Shown here: positions 43,087-55,121 of the stretch, piece after piece
Layout: every line of letters begins with the position of its first letter
Numbering within the stretch: the first letter of the stretch is position 1
NCBI GenBank assembly: GCA_021234155.1
Contig: JAJEKV010000041.1
Location: 8,690,917 to 8,754,916, forward strand
Source of the DNA: Isoetes taiwanensis
Taxonomy: Eukaryota > Streptophyta > Lycopodiopsida > Isoetales > Isoetaceae
DNA length: 64,000 nucleotides
Direction of reading: 5' to 3'
The notes under the pieces: generated by a model
What the model was told of the DNA's origin: nothing
Databases searched by the model: none
What the model saw: the letters and a program-made list of their open reading frames with translations, nothing else
Translations under genes and position numbers: made by a program

Positions 43087-43743
43087 GTAGTTGAAGCGGT
43101 GATCAAAGCGGACTCAAATTTTTGCGAAGACACAACTACAATATATCTTCATCATGCTATTGTTGATTATCACGAAGCTCTCACACAACGAATTCCCAGA
43201 AACTTGAAGTTTTCTTTTCTATGCTTATGATCTTCCCTATGAAGTGGTGATATACACCAATGTTATTGCCGTTTCAACATTTATTTCCCAGGTGGTATAT
43301 TTTGTGAATTCGGGATCAGAGGCAAATGATATGGCAATGTTGATGGCAAGATTGTACACAGGATCTTATGATATAATTGCTTTGAGGAACGCATATCATG
43401 GTATGAGTCCTTCTACAATGGGTCTGACGGCCCACAGTACATGGAAATATAATGTTCCTCAGGTGCAAATCCAGGCTCATTTATTCTAAAGAAAAATATG
43501 TTCATACTAGTTTTTGTAATCGCCCATCTGCTCGTACCTCAGGGATTTGGAGTGCATCATGTGTTAAACCCTGATCCATACAGAGGCATTTTTGGATCAG
43601 AAGGAAAGCTTTATGCAAAAGACATTGCTAATCTAATTTATCCAGTGGCTGCATCATTTCCGCATCATGAAGACATTTATGCAAAAAGCTTTATGCAAAA
43701 GACATTGATAATCTAATTTATCCAGTGGCTGCATCATTTCCGC
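43087..43743 (+). pseudogene. AGT2: Alanine:glyoxylate aminotransferase 2-type fragment
   Basis: AGT2 proteins are mitochondrial class-III PLP-dependent aminotransferases. Block A (43087-43209) reads VVEAVIKADSNFCEDTTTIY then LHHAIVDYHEALTQRIPRNL. Block B (43292-43462, clean AG and GT) reads [20 protein letters not shown] then [18 protein letters not shown], containing the family's SGSEAN cofactor-phosphate region and the NAYHG motif. Block C (from 43543) reads [20 protein letters not shown] then [12 protein letters not shown], after which an 80-bp direct duplication disrupts it. The PLP-binding lysine domain and C-terminus are absent, and block A carries an insertion relative to the usual QTKLLQHPTTIY. 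It is a clear remnant, lying just behind the second S module and on the same strand. Confidence 0.88.
43605..43743. repeat. 80-bp-offset direct duplication inside AGT2 block C
   Basis: AAAGCTTTATGCAAAAGACA and the following roughly 40 bp recur at 43685, separated by CATCATGAAGACATTTATGC-like filler. Only one base differs (GCTAATC against GATAATC). Confidence 0.9.
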
Positions 43744-44512
43744 TTATGAGCTCTAGCGATTGTTGTTCGGCTGTGACAGAGATAGGGAAGCTCTAATGCA
43801 AGGACGTTGGCCGAAGCTTTGTCATAAAATCATATTCTAATTTAGAGATTGCCGTTCTACTTTTATTGCAGAATTTGGCGGACACTGGAGTTCCAAAATT
43901 CGGCCCCGCTATTGGAGCTCTAGAAAGATAGGTCTTTCTGGCCTTGGGTAATGTTGAGCTAAGCTATGAAATCTAGTGCTTATTTGATTCCTGGGTATTT
44001 ATGAGCCCAGCTAAGGAAGATGCCTATGAATTTTGAGACAAGTTCCAGAATCTTTTTGCTACAAGAAATAGCATATGGATCAACTGCAAGCAAGCTCCGG
44101 GCATTTTTTTATTTGCAAATCCGACTTGCCATTCGTCTGCCGTCACTAGGTTTGTATGCTTCATTATTTTCGAAGCTATTGGAGTAACACTTCGATTTCG
44201 TTTCTACTTTGCACGCTATCTCTGCCCTGTATTGTCTGATAGAAGTGGGCAAGCATTTGGATTTCAAAACCAGAGGTAAGGTTGTTGTAGCATTGTAAAC
44301 CAGCAAAGTGCTGTTTCCCCATCTCCCCAAATGGCTGTGCATTCATGTGATTAACGTATATGCCCAATTCTTATGTAATATAATATTTCATGATGAGAGA
44401 TCGCCTTATATGGAGACATTGTTAGGTGAGTTATAGCAATCATTTATTATTTGACCATGTTCGTCCTGCTATACTCTCTTCTCGATACAAATCATGGCCA
44501 TCTTTCTTGCAG
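43744..44512. other. Spacer between AGT2 and PARP fragments
   Basis: No further AGT2 exon is convincing. Short GC-richer patches (for example AATTTGGCGGACACTGGAGT at 43871) could be decayed exon but cannot be assigned. Confidence 0.35.
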
Positions 44513-44847
44513 TTTAAACGTATTATGGAGCTGATGAGGTGGGTAAGTCAGAGCTTGTGAAAGCAGGATCAAAAAGCAAGCTGGATCAGCGTCTTGTGGA
44601 ACTGCTGAAAATGTTGTTTGATATTGGGACATACAGGTGACGTAGCTTCTTACCACATCCCTCCTTAATCATTACGTGTCTAGCATTCTAGTGCTTCTGA
44701 TATTTTTCATCGTATACATATCATTTGCTTTGGTGTTTTAACACTTCTGTCTTTGACAATTGTTCTTTAGAGCTGCAATGATGGAGTTTAAGATTAACGT
44801 GTCAGAGATTCCATTGGGGAAGCTAAGCAAGGAAACTATTGAACAAG
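44513..44847 (+). pseudogene. PARP3: PARP3-like regulatory-domain fragment
   Basis: Poly(ADP-ribose) polymerases modify nuclear proteins at DNA breaks. The helical regulatory domain precedes the catalytic domain. Exon 1 (44513-44636) reads SKSKLDQRLVELLKMLFDIG then TY. Exon 2 (44771-44847) reads [20 protein letters not shown] then ETIEQ. The two join through a split Arg codon with canonical GT-AG borders and match the SKLDP...MLFDVETY...MMEFEIN..EMPLGKLSK signature, closest in my memory to plant PARP3. An in-frame TAA at 44515-44517, directly inside the acceptor, and the absence of WGR and catalytic exons mark it as a fragment. It is on the same strand as AGT2. Confidence 0.75.
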
Positions 44848-46375
44848 GTAATATAGTGGCCTTTGTTGCAGGTTTCATCTTTTGGTTTTACCACTGCTGT
44901 AGCAGAAATTTCCAGCAAAATGTATGTCCCCTCCCTGCAGTACAGTCTATACAACCATCAAACATAAGCAAACCCTTTGCACATGAATAGACCAATCTGA
45001 GAAATATTCTTATACATGTTCAGGTCGATGGAAGACATAAATCCATGCATTGTGGTAATAGTAAAGCTGGCTGTACTTTAATATGCAAGAACAAGTAGGT
45101 GCAACTTTAATAGGGTCAACAGTTGTCATGTGACAAACTTGAAATTAGTTACTTTTATATCTTGCTACCTAGATAACAGTCAGGCCAGGATCCCAGCTAT
45201 AACAATACGAACTACATAGTTTGTTCTTGCTGGAATAAGAAAACTATGAAATCAGAAAGTCGTGGATTGGTTGCCATTGAGTTGTGCAACAAGAAAACTT
45301 TGAGATGTAGATTTAGATCTGAACGAGCAGTAACTTAAGCACACAGATCTCCATGCCATAGCAGGCCCTAAAGATTTAGTTGGTTTAATAGCTGTAGTAC
45401 AAGCTTTACATTGCCAAACGGAACTGTCTCTGTGGCTTGTGAAGGTGTGTTGAGATCTGAAGTTGATGAGTTGTTCATTTGTATTTTGAGGGCATACAGG
45501 GAGACGTTGCTTGAATGTGGCAGTCTGTGTGTCTTTGTATTGGCGGTGATGGCAAAACTCTGCCAGACTATGATGCATAGGGAAATCTGAACCCATCTTT
45601 GATTATCTCTTTCCATCAGCAAGTACTAGCAGATTATATGTGGTAAAGCTTTTATCTTGATTTTCAAGTTTTTATTTTGAAGTGACAATGATTGTTCTCG
45701 ATTCGAAGTTATCGTCCACGATTTTGAGCAACTCTGCAACATATAGAGATTGTTAGTAAGTCCCTATATACTTTTGTTGTTCCATGTTCTATTAAAAGCG
45801 CTTCCCTCATGCTTAAATTCAAGTGCAAATCTGTCACACTTTATATGATGAATATGGTAATAACAACATGGAGTGGTCGATAATGAGTTATGACATCGCC
45901 ACTATTTCATTCCCAGGGATACCTTCATGACTGAGATGTTGAAGATGTTATCACGATGAAAACCATGTCTTTGGGAAGTATATGAGTACTAAAGAAAAAA
46001 AAGCCGGGAACATGGACATTGGCTTCGATCAATTATAAGCATGTAAACTTTGATTATTGTCATAAATGAATGGAAGTCCACTTTGTACATTTAAATGTTA
46101 CACCCTTTTAAGTTCTAACACTTTTTCAATATTGCATCGAAAGGCTTTGCAATGAGGATTTGCAATGGTCTTCTTAGTGTTTGAATGTAAAACCGAGTTA
46201 TCTTTGCGAGTCTATTAAATTAAATGCATGTATTAAAGCTCTGTTGCTCCCAAGTGAGATGCATGGGACAAGAACATAGCACGGCAAAAGTGCAAAATGC
46301 ACGATGCTTGAGGAATGTTAAAAAGGACGAAGGAGGAGAGAAGGAGAAATTTCTTTACAACTTTGCTTCCTCCAG
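44848..46375. other. Unidentified DNA after the PARP fragment
   Basis: No recognisable gene. Minus-strand open frames around 45252-45622 show no family signature, and no splice borders support them. Confidence 0.35.
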
Positions 46376-46455
46376 GCCGGAACTCCAACTGCAGTGGCGA
46401 GAAAGATCATTGCCAACCCGATTTCAAAAGAACATCTTGAGCCTTATCGCATAAG
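46376..46455 (+). pseudogene. Unidentified exon-like fragment (TAVARKIIANPISKEH)
   Basis: A strong pyrimidine-rich acceptor (CTTTGCTTCCTCCAG) opens a block reading AGTPTAVARKIIANPISKEH then LEPYRIR, closed by AG|GTATTT. It looks like a real internal exon. I cannot name the protein. It lies on the + strand, like its AGT2, PARP and FKBP neighbours. Confidence 0.4.
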
Positions 46456-48956
46456 GTATTTATCAATGCTTTCGAAAAAATGTCTTTGTGTCACTACGAT
46501 TTCCATGTAGAAAACCTCCAGAAAAACAATGTTGGTGACGCTTTGGATTTATCGGCATATATAGACAAGCTAAATGTGCAATTTCGTTTGTTATCATAAG
46601 TATTAGTGCCTTCACCATGTTGTGTCGTGATTGTTTTGCTTTGCAGATCTCCATTTTGGTCGCATACAAGCTATTATTCAAAGAGTTTAAGCACTTTCTT
46701 TGCTTGAAATGCTTAAAAAGGGTAAGAATAATATAAAAATCTTACTTTTCCAAATGAAGATGCAATTGTTGTTGTTGCCAGCCCCATGTCGAGAATAATT
46801 GCCACCTAAGTGAAGGCCAAAGCGGGAGTTTAAAAGCAAGAGCAATGCTAAAAGTGCCACTAAAGCCTAAAAGCAAGGACTTCGATTGGTTGTCAATTGG
46901 GCCGAAAAGAGCGTTCCTTTAGGAGATGAACCCTTCTATTTTTCTTCTGAAAATTAAAACTCGGTTATGGCGGTGATAAGCTATCCTAAGGGACCACGGT
47001 GCTTCTCGTTTTTGTTTAAAACATTGCACTCTTGCGGGGGGATCGGTTTGATATCTATATCAAGGACATAAACTTCGGTATACGGCTTTGCCAAATTTGG
47101 TCATCTTGATAGAGAAAATGGCAAGCCCAAGATTGTTGTGCTACTGCAAGCAAAGCAGGGGGCCTGGTCTGCGGCATTTAGGCGGATCCACGAAATCTTT
47201 TCGACCAAATGTTTCCGTTGTGCTTTCTTTGTTTGGGCGTGGCATTCACCCCGATGGTCATATCTTAGGGGTAAGTTGCAAATAGAAAGGCTGCATCCTT
47301 GTTTTACATCTTAGGGAATAAATGCTCAGAGCTTAAATTTTCTTAGTAGGCGGGCTTGGCAAGGTCGGTGTATTTGTTGAGGCAACCAAGTTTCTTGAAC
47401 ACAGTGAGATTTGTAATAGAAGGTTTTTGTGGTATATATGAGTACTCTGTCACAGGAGGCAAGTTCCTCTTTAGTTTTAAAATGTCTTCTGGCAAGGTTC
47501 AAATGGAAAATGAGTGGAACTCTCTCGTCTAAAGACATGCAATTTTCTCTTTTGTTGAAAGGGATCTCATTATTTTAAAGCGAGGATTCTTAAGCCGATT
47601 TTATAGATTGGGCATAATAAGGACTAGTAAAGAGTCGACTTCGAAATTTCACCTTTTATGCTTGACAATCTGAACTATTGTCCCGTCTTTTTTGTTCCGT
47701 TTATAATCTAGCTTTTATTAATGTAGATATGTTTATGCCTACCGTAAATATGGATGTGTATTATGTTTTCAGACAATTAAATAATGGTGAGCATGACTTC
47801 TGCTACAATTTCTGCACGGATCTTCGGGGTTGCTAGTGCAAATGATGGTAGGTTGTGCGCATTTGGTAAGATTACAAAGGTTTGGCTGTAAATTTGTCTT
47901 ATTAAAACTCTTGCTCTATAAAACTATTTCCGGCCTTAAAATGCTTCTGTCCCCAAGTATTTTCTCACGTTGAAGATGGCAGATGTTTGTCTTCAAAATT
48001 GTGTTGTCAATCCAAATATTTAAAGAAATGTTAAGATCATAGGTTATCTTACAAGGTGGCGACATTTGTGCATTTCATGTGATCTTTGTTATTATTAAAC
48101 GCATTTGGTAATTACCCTTGAGACTTGCATCATAAAGCAAGTTCCATAATCTCTATTATGTTGATTTGCTTTGTTATATGCAATTTGCTATCTTAGGAAT
48201 GATGGAATGCACATGGTAAGTTAGGTTAAACCATCCAGGTCCATTAGTCTGCCATGTTGCCTATGTAGTTGTATATTGATGGGTTATTGTATTGGCATGT
48301 TTGAGTTGAAGGTCTTGAATAATTTTGATCCCGTTCATTCACCTAAAAGTTCCATGTTTGTCTTTGAAGAGCGGCAAAGAAGTAGGATTGTTACCACGAA
48401 CAACTCCCTTTGCGGTTACAACTCCCTTAAATGCTTAGCCTTAGTATTTTTTAGGCTAATAAAGCTGCGCTTTCGGCTTGGCGGTTGATGGGCAATGCAT
48501 TGATGAGGTTTGCTCAATCTGTTTTTTGCGGTCCGGCTTGGATACAAGTTTATTTACAACAGTCGCGATCAATCTCTTGGATTTCTACACCCGACTATAT
48601 AAATCTTCTGTATTTCTATTGCTCTTCTCAATCTTGCTATGTCCATTTAAAACCCTCTAATTTTAAGGTTTTTCCTTACTTTACAAAACTGTTGCTTTGT
48701 TGCAAATGGAATGTTGACAAAAGAAAATGTCGGATAACTTCGTCCCCTTTTTCGTTTAATTATTATATATGTTTTCAACGTAGCATTGCTACTACTGCGA
48801 TTTCCTAGCATATCCCATGGACATGCATTTTTTAATTTCAGATGTGACTAACCGGAGCGAATATTGTCCACGGAACTTTAAAATTTTGAAAAAATGCTAA
48901 GGCTTCTCATGGCCGTGCTTGCTAGTCTATTATCGTTAGTTGTTTCCATTGCTCCC
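46456..48956. other. Unidentified DNA
   Basis: Exon-like bits include MVSMTSATISARIFGVASAN ending at a GTAGGT donor near 47849, and an open frame at 48485-48808. Neither has recognisable similarity. Confidence 0.3.
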
Positions 48957-49059
48957 ATGTGTCGGTTCGAACTTGGTGCTTCTGCGATGGTGGCCCGGCG
49001 AGCTTTGGCTTCATTTATGTCCTCTGAAGTTAACAGGGATGGGCTTGTGCTAGAAGCAG
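48957..49059 (+). pseudogene. Unidentified exon-like fragment (MVARRALASFMSSEV)
   Basis: The open block MCRFELGASAMVARRALASF then MSSEVNRDGLVLEAG ends at a GTATTT donor, and the frame is open upstream as well. It lies about 480 bp before the FKBP exons. Family unknown. Confidence 0.3.
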
Positions 49060-49536
49060 GTATTTGCTTTTAATTAGGGATGGATGTGGCATATGAGTTT
49101 AATGTCTAAAAAAATCAAAAAATATATCTGTGCTTATCCTATTCCTGCGCCTATCTACCTGGCATTCAATCCATTTTCTGCTTCTCTAGCAAAGGTGGAG
49201 CAGGAGACCGGCGCCATGTAGCTTATCAAAGAGAATCGACATCTTATCATCTTAAGTCGCTTTGGTTTGGTCGGCCTCGTAAGTCTTCTGTAGGTTTCAT
49301 GGCTGTGCTTTCTGTATCTGACTGGCCTGAGTTAACCCTGCCATGGCCGGCTGTTGATTGGCTTCCAGACCTTGGTGCAGAGTATGGCTGGCTTAGTTAA
49401 GTTCTTCTCTCATTTTTTGTTCTATTATGCTGTTGTACTTAAGTTGTTTTGTACATTTTGTGCCCTGTGCTCATTTTCACTCAGGTCTTATAGCAAGGGT
49501 GCATTCTTGATTTTTAAATCCTTTGTTACAATGCAG

Positions 49537-49853
49537 TCAAGTATGAAGCTAAGTTGAAGGAGGGTTGAAGCGTTGGGAGTTCCAAATTGACGAAGGTATA
49601 TTTCTGATTGCAGTTTCTTGAGCAAATATTGGAATCCAGGCTGGCGTATGATTATAATCCTAATGCATGTTATTGTTACAGAGCAAAGTCATTTTAGGTT
49701 TTGAGAAGGCAGTTGCATCTTTGACGAAAGGTGAAACTGCAACCATTTGGATTGCTCCCGATTATGGCTTTGGTGAAGTTTCTACCCCAAGGGACCTTTC
49801 AGTAGTGCCGCCAAACTCCAAGTTAATTTATAAGGTAGAAGTAACTCTGAAGA
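49537..49853 (+). pseudogene. FKBP-type peptidyl-prolyl isomerase domain fragment
   Basis: FKBP domains catalyse Xaa-Pro isomerisation; the plant multi-domain members bind HSP90. Exon 1 (49537-49595) reads VKYEAKLKEG, then a TGA and a shifted WEFQIDE, so about ten residues are deleted and the frame is broken. Exon 2 (49682-49853) is open: SKVILGFEKAVASLTKGETA then TIWIAPDYGFGE and LSVVPPNSKLIYKVEVTLK, ending AGA|GTGAGT. The VVPPNS..IYKVE core and the APDYGFG segment resemble the later FKBP domains of plant FKBP62/65-type proteins. TPR exons are absent. Confidence 0.8.
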
Positions 49854-50159
49854 GTGAGTTTCTTTGTATTTTGCATTTTGGTGGCCATTGCAAGAGTGTG
49901 GCTTTCTGCGGCAAGAGCGATTAAATGTCTTTGCATACTATTTCGGGCCCGATATTAACACGGATTTTTGAAGAACGAGGCGCAATCCCCGATAGAATTT
50001 TGTGAAAACCTAGGCCTTATTTCCATGTATTTTTCCAAAAAGTTGCGTTGGTTCAAAATTGTTTTGTAGAATGTTTCTCTTTATCATATCTTTATATCCA
50101 TGTTCATTCTTGTTTGTGAAGCCTCATATATCTTATGGACTTTGTATACGTATTCACAA
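49854..50159. other. Spacer after FKBP exon
   Basis: No gene recognised. Confidence 0.4.
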
Positions 50160-50520
50160 GTGCACTTTACGCCATAGTATCAGTTGAAACTGTGGAAAAC
50201 CAAAAAAAGATCACGGCTTATGAAGGTCTATTCTCTTGGATTGAACAAATCTTTGAGGATATGCTACAATTAACACATTGCATGGAACCAAGTTGTAGCC
50301 GGGGATGTTATCAAATATAGAGCAATGCGCCAAGCTGCCACACTTTGCATGCGGAATCGTGCTAGCTTTGTACGATGCATGTACAAATCTATCTCCGGTG
50401 AAATGACATGACATGCCGGCATGTAGCCTTGCCTTTGCATTTAGGCAAAGGAGGGTTGTGGTTATTTGTTTCAGATTTCTAGCTTTTATCTTCATAAGAG
50501 AGCTTGACATAAAGCTTGAT
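50160..50520 (+). repeat. Dispersed repeat, copy 1 of a pair
   Basis: Shares GTATCA...CTGTGGAAA, ATGAAGGTCTATT, TTGAAC, GCATGGAACCAAGTTGT, ATGTACAAA and GATTTCTAGCTTTTATCTT, in order, with 54075-54560. No coding similarity. Confidence 0.65.
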
Positions 50521-52575
50521 AATTGGGCTGGGACTAGAAAATGTCCATCTGTTTTTTAGAGTTGTATTGTGCTTCTTTGGAAAGGCCCCTTATCTGGAAT
50601 TTCATAGTATTTCAATGTTACATGGCGGGTACAGTTCCCGTGGACCTGATCCTGCATTCAATATTCATGTCACCATAAATTATGGTGTGATGCAATTTTT
50701 CAGTCAATTGCTACTTTTGTCTCTTTATTTTGCTACCCATTTTTTGCACAGTCATGAATGAGATGAACTGTGCCATCTGGATATGGCAGAGTCAGAAGGT
50801 ATGAACCAACATAAAAAATAGCTCATGTCGCATCTCTTGGAAGGTCATCTGCGATAATGCTTAATCGAGTTTGGTGCAACTGGACCTTTGCTATGATTAC
50901 GCTATTTCTAGGATTCTTTGCTAGTATCTATGATGTCACCACGGGGTCTCTTTTCCACTTCTCTAAATCCTTCTTAAATCTATTAATCAAGTTACGTTTT
51001 TGCAAGCGATGGTTTGTTGATAGTTTATTTCGCTTTTCGCGGGCAATAGCTAACGATTTTGCATTTCGGTTTGCATTTTCAACACTTATCCATTTGGTCA
51101 GTAGTGGCGATGGAGCCAGCGGTGCAGCGATTACCTCCATAGCCAAAAGGCGGCTGGGTTTTGTACCATTGTAGGTTGCTTTCGGATGATTTGCGGTGAT
51201 GGCACTATCCTTTCCATGTGGCTGAGGTTTTAATAGGAACTCAAGAACATTTTACTATCACTTTCCATAATAAATAGGGTATCCGGGTTGTGTTAAATAA
51301 TCTTTTTTAAGCATCCAATAGTTATTGTACATGTTAAGCACCACACCTAATGTTGCTTTGCACCCATACCATTTCATAAAGTTGGTCATGGCAATGTGCC
51401 TCTGCAAATAAAAGCAAATGTGGCTGATGTTGTCTCTTTGAAAATTACTGAGAAGATTACTGAGAAGAAACATAATAGCGGTCCATGCAATTTGTTGATT
51501 GATGTTGCATAGGTGACATCCATGTTTTGTACACGCAAAATGTGGCCTTTGTTAAAATTGCAAATAATAAGTTCCTTACATTCCATGATTATTTATGGTC
51601 GAAATTCGATCGTAGAATTCAATCGTATGTCTGCAATAGTCCTTTGTGTCAGTATGAGATTAAAATCAACTTAAGGTTGTCCTATTAGGAAAGAATTAGT
51701 AGTACTTGGGTCCTAGATTCTACAGATGTCTTTGGACGTGATCGCATTAGTATTTGTCAATAAAAGGCTAATGAGCCAGAAAACATACCAGCCCTATGCA
51801 AAAACAAGCCAAGACTTATGTGGCTCTTCTCAACACATGCATTTCCTATTCTTTGTGGTACTTATTTCGAATGATTGCAAGCGAGGTTGTTCATATCGCA
51901 AGATTATATGGGCCTATGAGTAAGCTTGTCCAAATGAAATGCCTTCGCCAAAAAGGCTGGTCACGTCTTACTTTTTATGCAAGAATATTTCTTCCACTTA
52001 TTAGGCAATTGCTCTCTAAGTTTAAAATTTTGATGCTTGCACCGCGAGTCTTGGCAGCCCTCGTACAGTTTGATTGCAAAGACATTGCTGGGTATCTTTT
52101 AATTTCGATATTGACTTTGATGGACGATGTGTGAACATGCATTCAATAACTTCTGCATGTAGCAGGCAACATATTTTGATTTGAACATATGCTATTATTA
52201 AAGCTACTGAGGCAACATTGATTTGAACATATGGTATTATTAAGGAGATACAATTTGCCTGAGTGTTGTTGCAAACTTCACGGATTCAATTGTAAATATG
52301 GGTTGAAATTCACAAGTTATACTCTTTTGAGTTGTTTTTGAAATCCATATTTAAAGCACCATAACTTGAAGATTCCAACTCCGTTTTAGATGATTCTACC
52401 GCCTTGGACATATCTCACTATTATTTCTATTTGTGAAAATCGCCTTTATGTTTGATCAGTCACAAAGAAGTTATTATCATTTTAGTCAAACTCAACATTT
52501 TTAAGGGTATTTTGGTAATTTTGGCAAGATATAGGGGCATTTTGTAAATTTTCTATTGTTTTATCCCACAAAAAC
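50521..52575. other. Unidentified DNA with weak PPR-like open frame
   Basis: The 113-codon frame at 51796-52134 begins MQKQAKTYVALLNTCISYSL. TYVALLNTC is reminiscent of a plant pentatricopeptide motif, but the rest does not keep the 35-residue spacing. The frame at 50857-51174 and its antisense partner lack signatures. I call no gene here. Confidence 0.25.
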
Positions 52576-52808
52576 TTTATATATACACAATTATATAAGC
52601 ACCCACCATGTTCTAGTACTTTGAGGTGTCGCTGCGTGTGAGTCGTCCGGATCTGAAATCGGCGGTCCATGCGGCGACACCTCAAAATATTGGAACATGG
52701 TGAGTGGCAACAATATTTGGTGTAGCGAGATCTTAACCGATTAGATCAAAAGGTGAGCATAAATCCTAGCCATTAACTTTCTAATATTTTTTTTTTTTTT
52801 TTTTTTTT
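52576..52808 (+). repeat. 5' module S-like, copy 3, with hairpin and poly(T)
   Basis: TTATATATACACAATTATAT resembles the S starts at 3.7 and 42.5 kb. A 29-bp inverted repeat follows (52604-52632 CACCATGTTCTAGTACTTTG and on; 52674-52702 its complement), with CGTCCGGATCTGAAATCGGC in the loop, then a 22-bp poly(T) at 52787-52808. Confidence 0.6.
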
Positions 52809-53040
52809 AAAGGAGGTGAGGTGGCACCCTCATAATAAAAAAAGTAGTGAGGTGTCAAGGCATTTATGAGTGGACATTCTAGGAAGCTTCCCTTTGCTTA
52901 ATCGCCTTCAAAGGCACATAGCTTGCAGTAGAGGGGTCGGATGAAGGTGAAGCCCACGCCGTTGGATTGCTCTCATCGAGAGCTTTCCGATGAGTGGTGC
53001 TTTGGCATTATTTTTTCGCAGTTGGAGCCAACATGATCGA

Positions 53041-53772
53041 ATACTAAGAAAGAGAATCTAGGAGAATCGTTATAGGATCTTAGAGAATCCAAAGGAATAT
53101 CATGAGAATCTTAGAGAATTTATGGGAATCTCAAGAGAGCATCTTTGAGAATGTAAGGGAATCTTGATAAAATCTTTAAGATCCTAGAGGAAACTTGAAG
53201 GAATGTTGGGATCAAGGGGAATCTTTATAGAATCTATGGGAACTAGAGGATCACAAGAGAATCTAGAGGAATCTCAAGCGATTCTTTGAAAATCTAGGGG
53301 AATATTCCTAAAATCTTTGAGAATTTAAAGTAATCTTGATGGAATCTTGGAGAATCTAGGAGAATCTAGGAGAATCTTCATAGAATCTTGGAGAATCTAG
53401 AGGAATCTTGGGGTATTCTTTTGGAATCCAAGGGAATATAAAGGAATCTTCAGAAAATCTTTAAGAATCTATGAGAATCTAGATGGAATCTTGGAGAATC
53501 TAGGAGAATCTTAATAAAATATATGGGAATCCATGTAGAATCTTAAGAATCTAGGTAATCTTTGTAGAACTTTAAGAATTTTAAAGAATCTTTGAAAATC
53601 TAGGAGAAACTAAGAGAATCTTAAGAGAATCTTTGAGAATATAGGAGAATCTTTAAAAATTTTTGAGAATCTAGGAAATCTTGATGGAATCTTAGAGATT
53701 CTAAGAGAATCTTCATAGAATCTTGGGAAATCTAGGGGAATATTCATAGAATCTTGGAGAACCTAGAGGAAT
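53041..53772 (+). repeat. GAATCT minisatellite, independent array
   Basis: About 730 bp of GAATCTAGGA/GAATCTTGGA-type repeats at 10-11 bp spacing (for example 10, 10, 11, 10, 10 around 53345-53400). It is not part of a unit C copy, so the motif has spread or arisen separately. Confidence 0.9.
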
Positions 53773-54962
53773 CATGCTTTGTTGTGTGACTTGCTATGTA
53801 CATTTGCAAAAAGATGACTACTTTCTATTGTTCACATCTAGAATCTGCTGAAATGTCACCAAGTTGCATGCCAACTTTGTAGAGAGTGAATCATCTGTTT
53901 GGATCACTTGTAGAGTGACTCATCCTCTGTGATGTGGATGTTTGCATGGCATGTGATGAGGCATTGGATTTGAGAATTTATTTCGATGATGCCTTTGTTT
54001 AATTCCAAGGGCAATGTGACCTTGACCTCATTTGAATAAACTTCCAATACCTTTCGAATGCTAGCGCACTTCCTGCCATGGTATCAAACTGAGATCTGTG
54101 GAAAGCAATGAAAAAAATGATGGTTATGAAAGTCTATTATTTTAGATTGAACTCAAACCGGCGTATCTTTGCAATTAGTATAGTGCATGGAACCAAGTTG
54201 TCTTTGCAAAGGCAAGCTCCCGTACTTTCTTTGCTGAAATTTTTGTAGTTTACAACATGTGCATGTACAAACCTATATCTGACCAGTGAACGACTAGCGA
54301 GAAACGACTGGGAATGGACGTTATTGGATGCTAACACCTCGAGTTGCATTTGATAAAATAAAACATCATGATGAGCTTGTGCAATTGTGCTTGCCATACA
54401 GATTGGCAATAACAGTAGCCATTTAGCAATTGTACTTGTGTTACAGATTGACAATAATAGTAGCTATTTAGCAATTGTACTTGCCATATATATTGGCAGT
54501 AACAGATTGGCAATAACAGATTTCTAGCTTTTATCTTTATAAGGGGCGGCCTAGTGTAGTAAGGGGCTTTTCTGATCATATAGCCATAGGCTAAGACTGC
54601 TTTGCTTTGTAGGCAGTGATCCCGTTCATGGCAATCTTGTAGTTGTTTGAAGCTACAAGTTTTTCCATTTCTCTGTTATTAAGCTACTGTTATTAAGCTA
54701 CTGGGTCATATGTGGCTTCTGTTTTAATAGCATTTGATATGTATATTAGACTTATAGTGTTATTCTATAAGCGCGAGCCCTATGAGTTTCTCTGCGCGTT
54801 TCTCCTTTGATCTTCTTGCCTAAAAATTTGTAGATTAAGCGCTTTCTAAACTGCTTTTGTATATTTTGTTGTGTTTCTAGTCTATTGTGCACTAGCAAAT
54901 TCTTTCTTTTCATCATGTTCATTGTCCTAATTTAGTCTCATCTAATTCTTGGCTTTATGCAG
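53773..54962. other. Unidentified DNA including second copy of the 50.2-kb repeat
   Basis: 54075-54560 is the partner of 50160-50520, with extra tandem CAGATTGGCAATAACAG-like and GCAATTGTACTTG repeats at 54400-54520. A 16-bp TTATTAAGCTACTG duplication lies at about 54677. No gene. Confidence 0.5.
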
Positions 54963-55121
54963 TCAATTGAGAGTCTTTCTGTATGCAAGAGGCCTTGCTT
55001 GCCCCTAGACAACTCATACTTCTTGAATGGCATGTTCCAATGGATTAAAAATGGATTGAAGCATGGAATACAATTAACTGCAGGTTATGGTTTCAGCAAG
55101 GACAACTTGGTGTTGCATTAA
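54963..55121 (+). pseudogene. Unidentified exon-like fragment (FQWIKNGLKHG)
   Basis: After an AG acceptor the frame stays open for 52 codons to TAA: SIESLSVCKRPCLPLDNSYF, then LNGMFQWIKNGLKHGIQLTA and GYGFSKDNLVLH. An internal CAG|GTTATG could be a donor. It has protein-like composition but I do not recognise it. Confidence 0.35.

Noticed and set aside
45252-45622. Overlapping minus-strand ORFs of 84 and 114 codons
   Set aside because: Two frames are open over the same DNA with no similarity or conserved motif; likely chance.
50928-51146. Lysine/arginine-rich minus-strand ORF of 72 codons
   Set aside because: It is antisense to another open frame, with no recognisable domain and no splice borders; charged composition alone is not evidence.
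51796-52134. Pentatricopeptide-repeat gene
   Set aside because: Only one motif-like phrase (TYVALLNTC) is visible and the 35-residue periodicity is not maintained.
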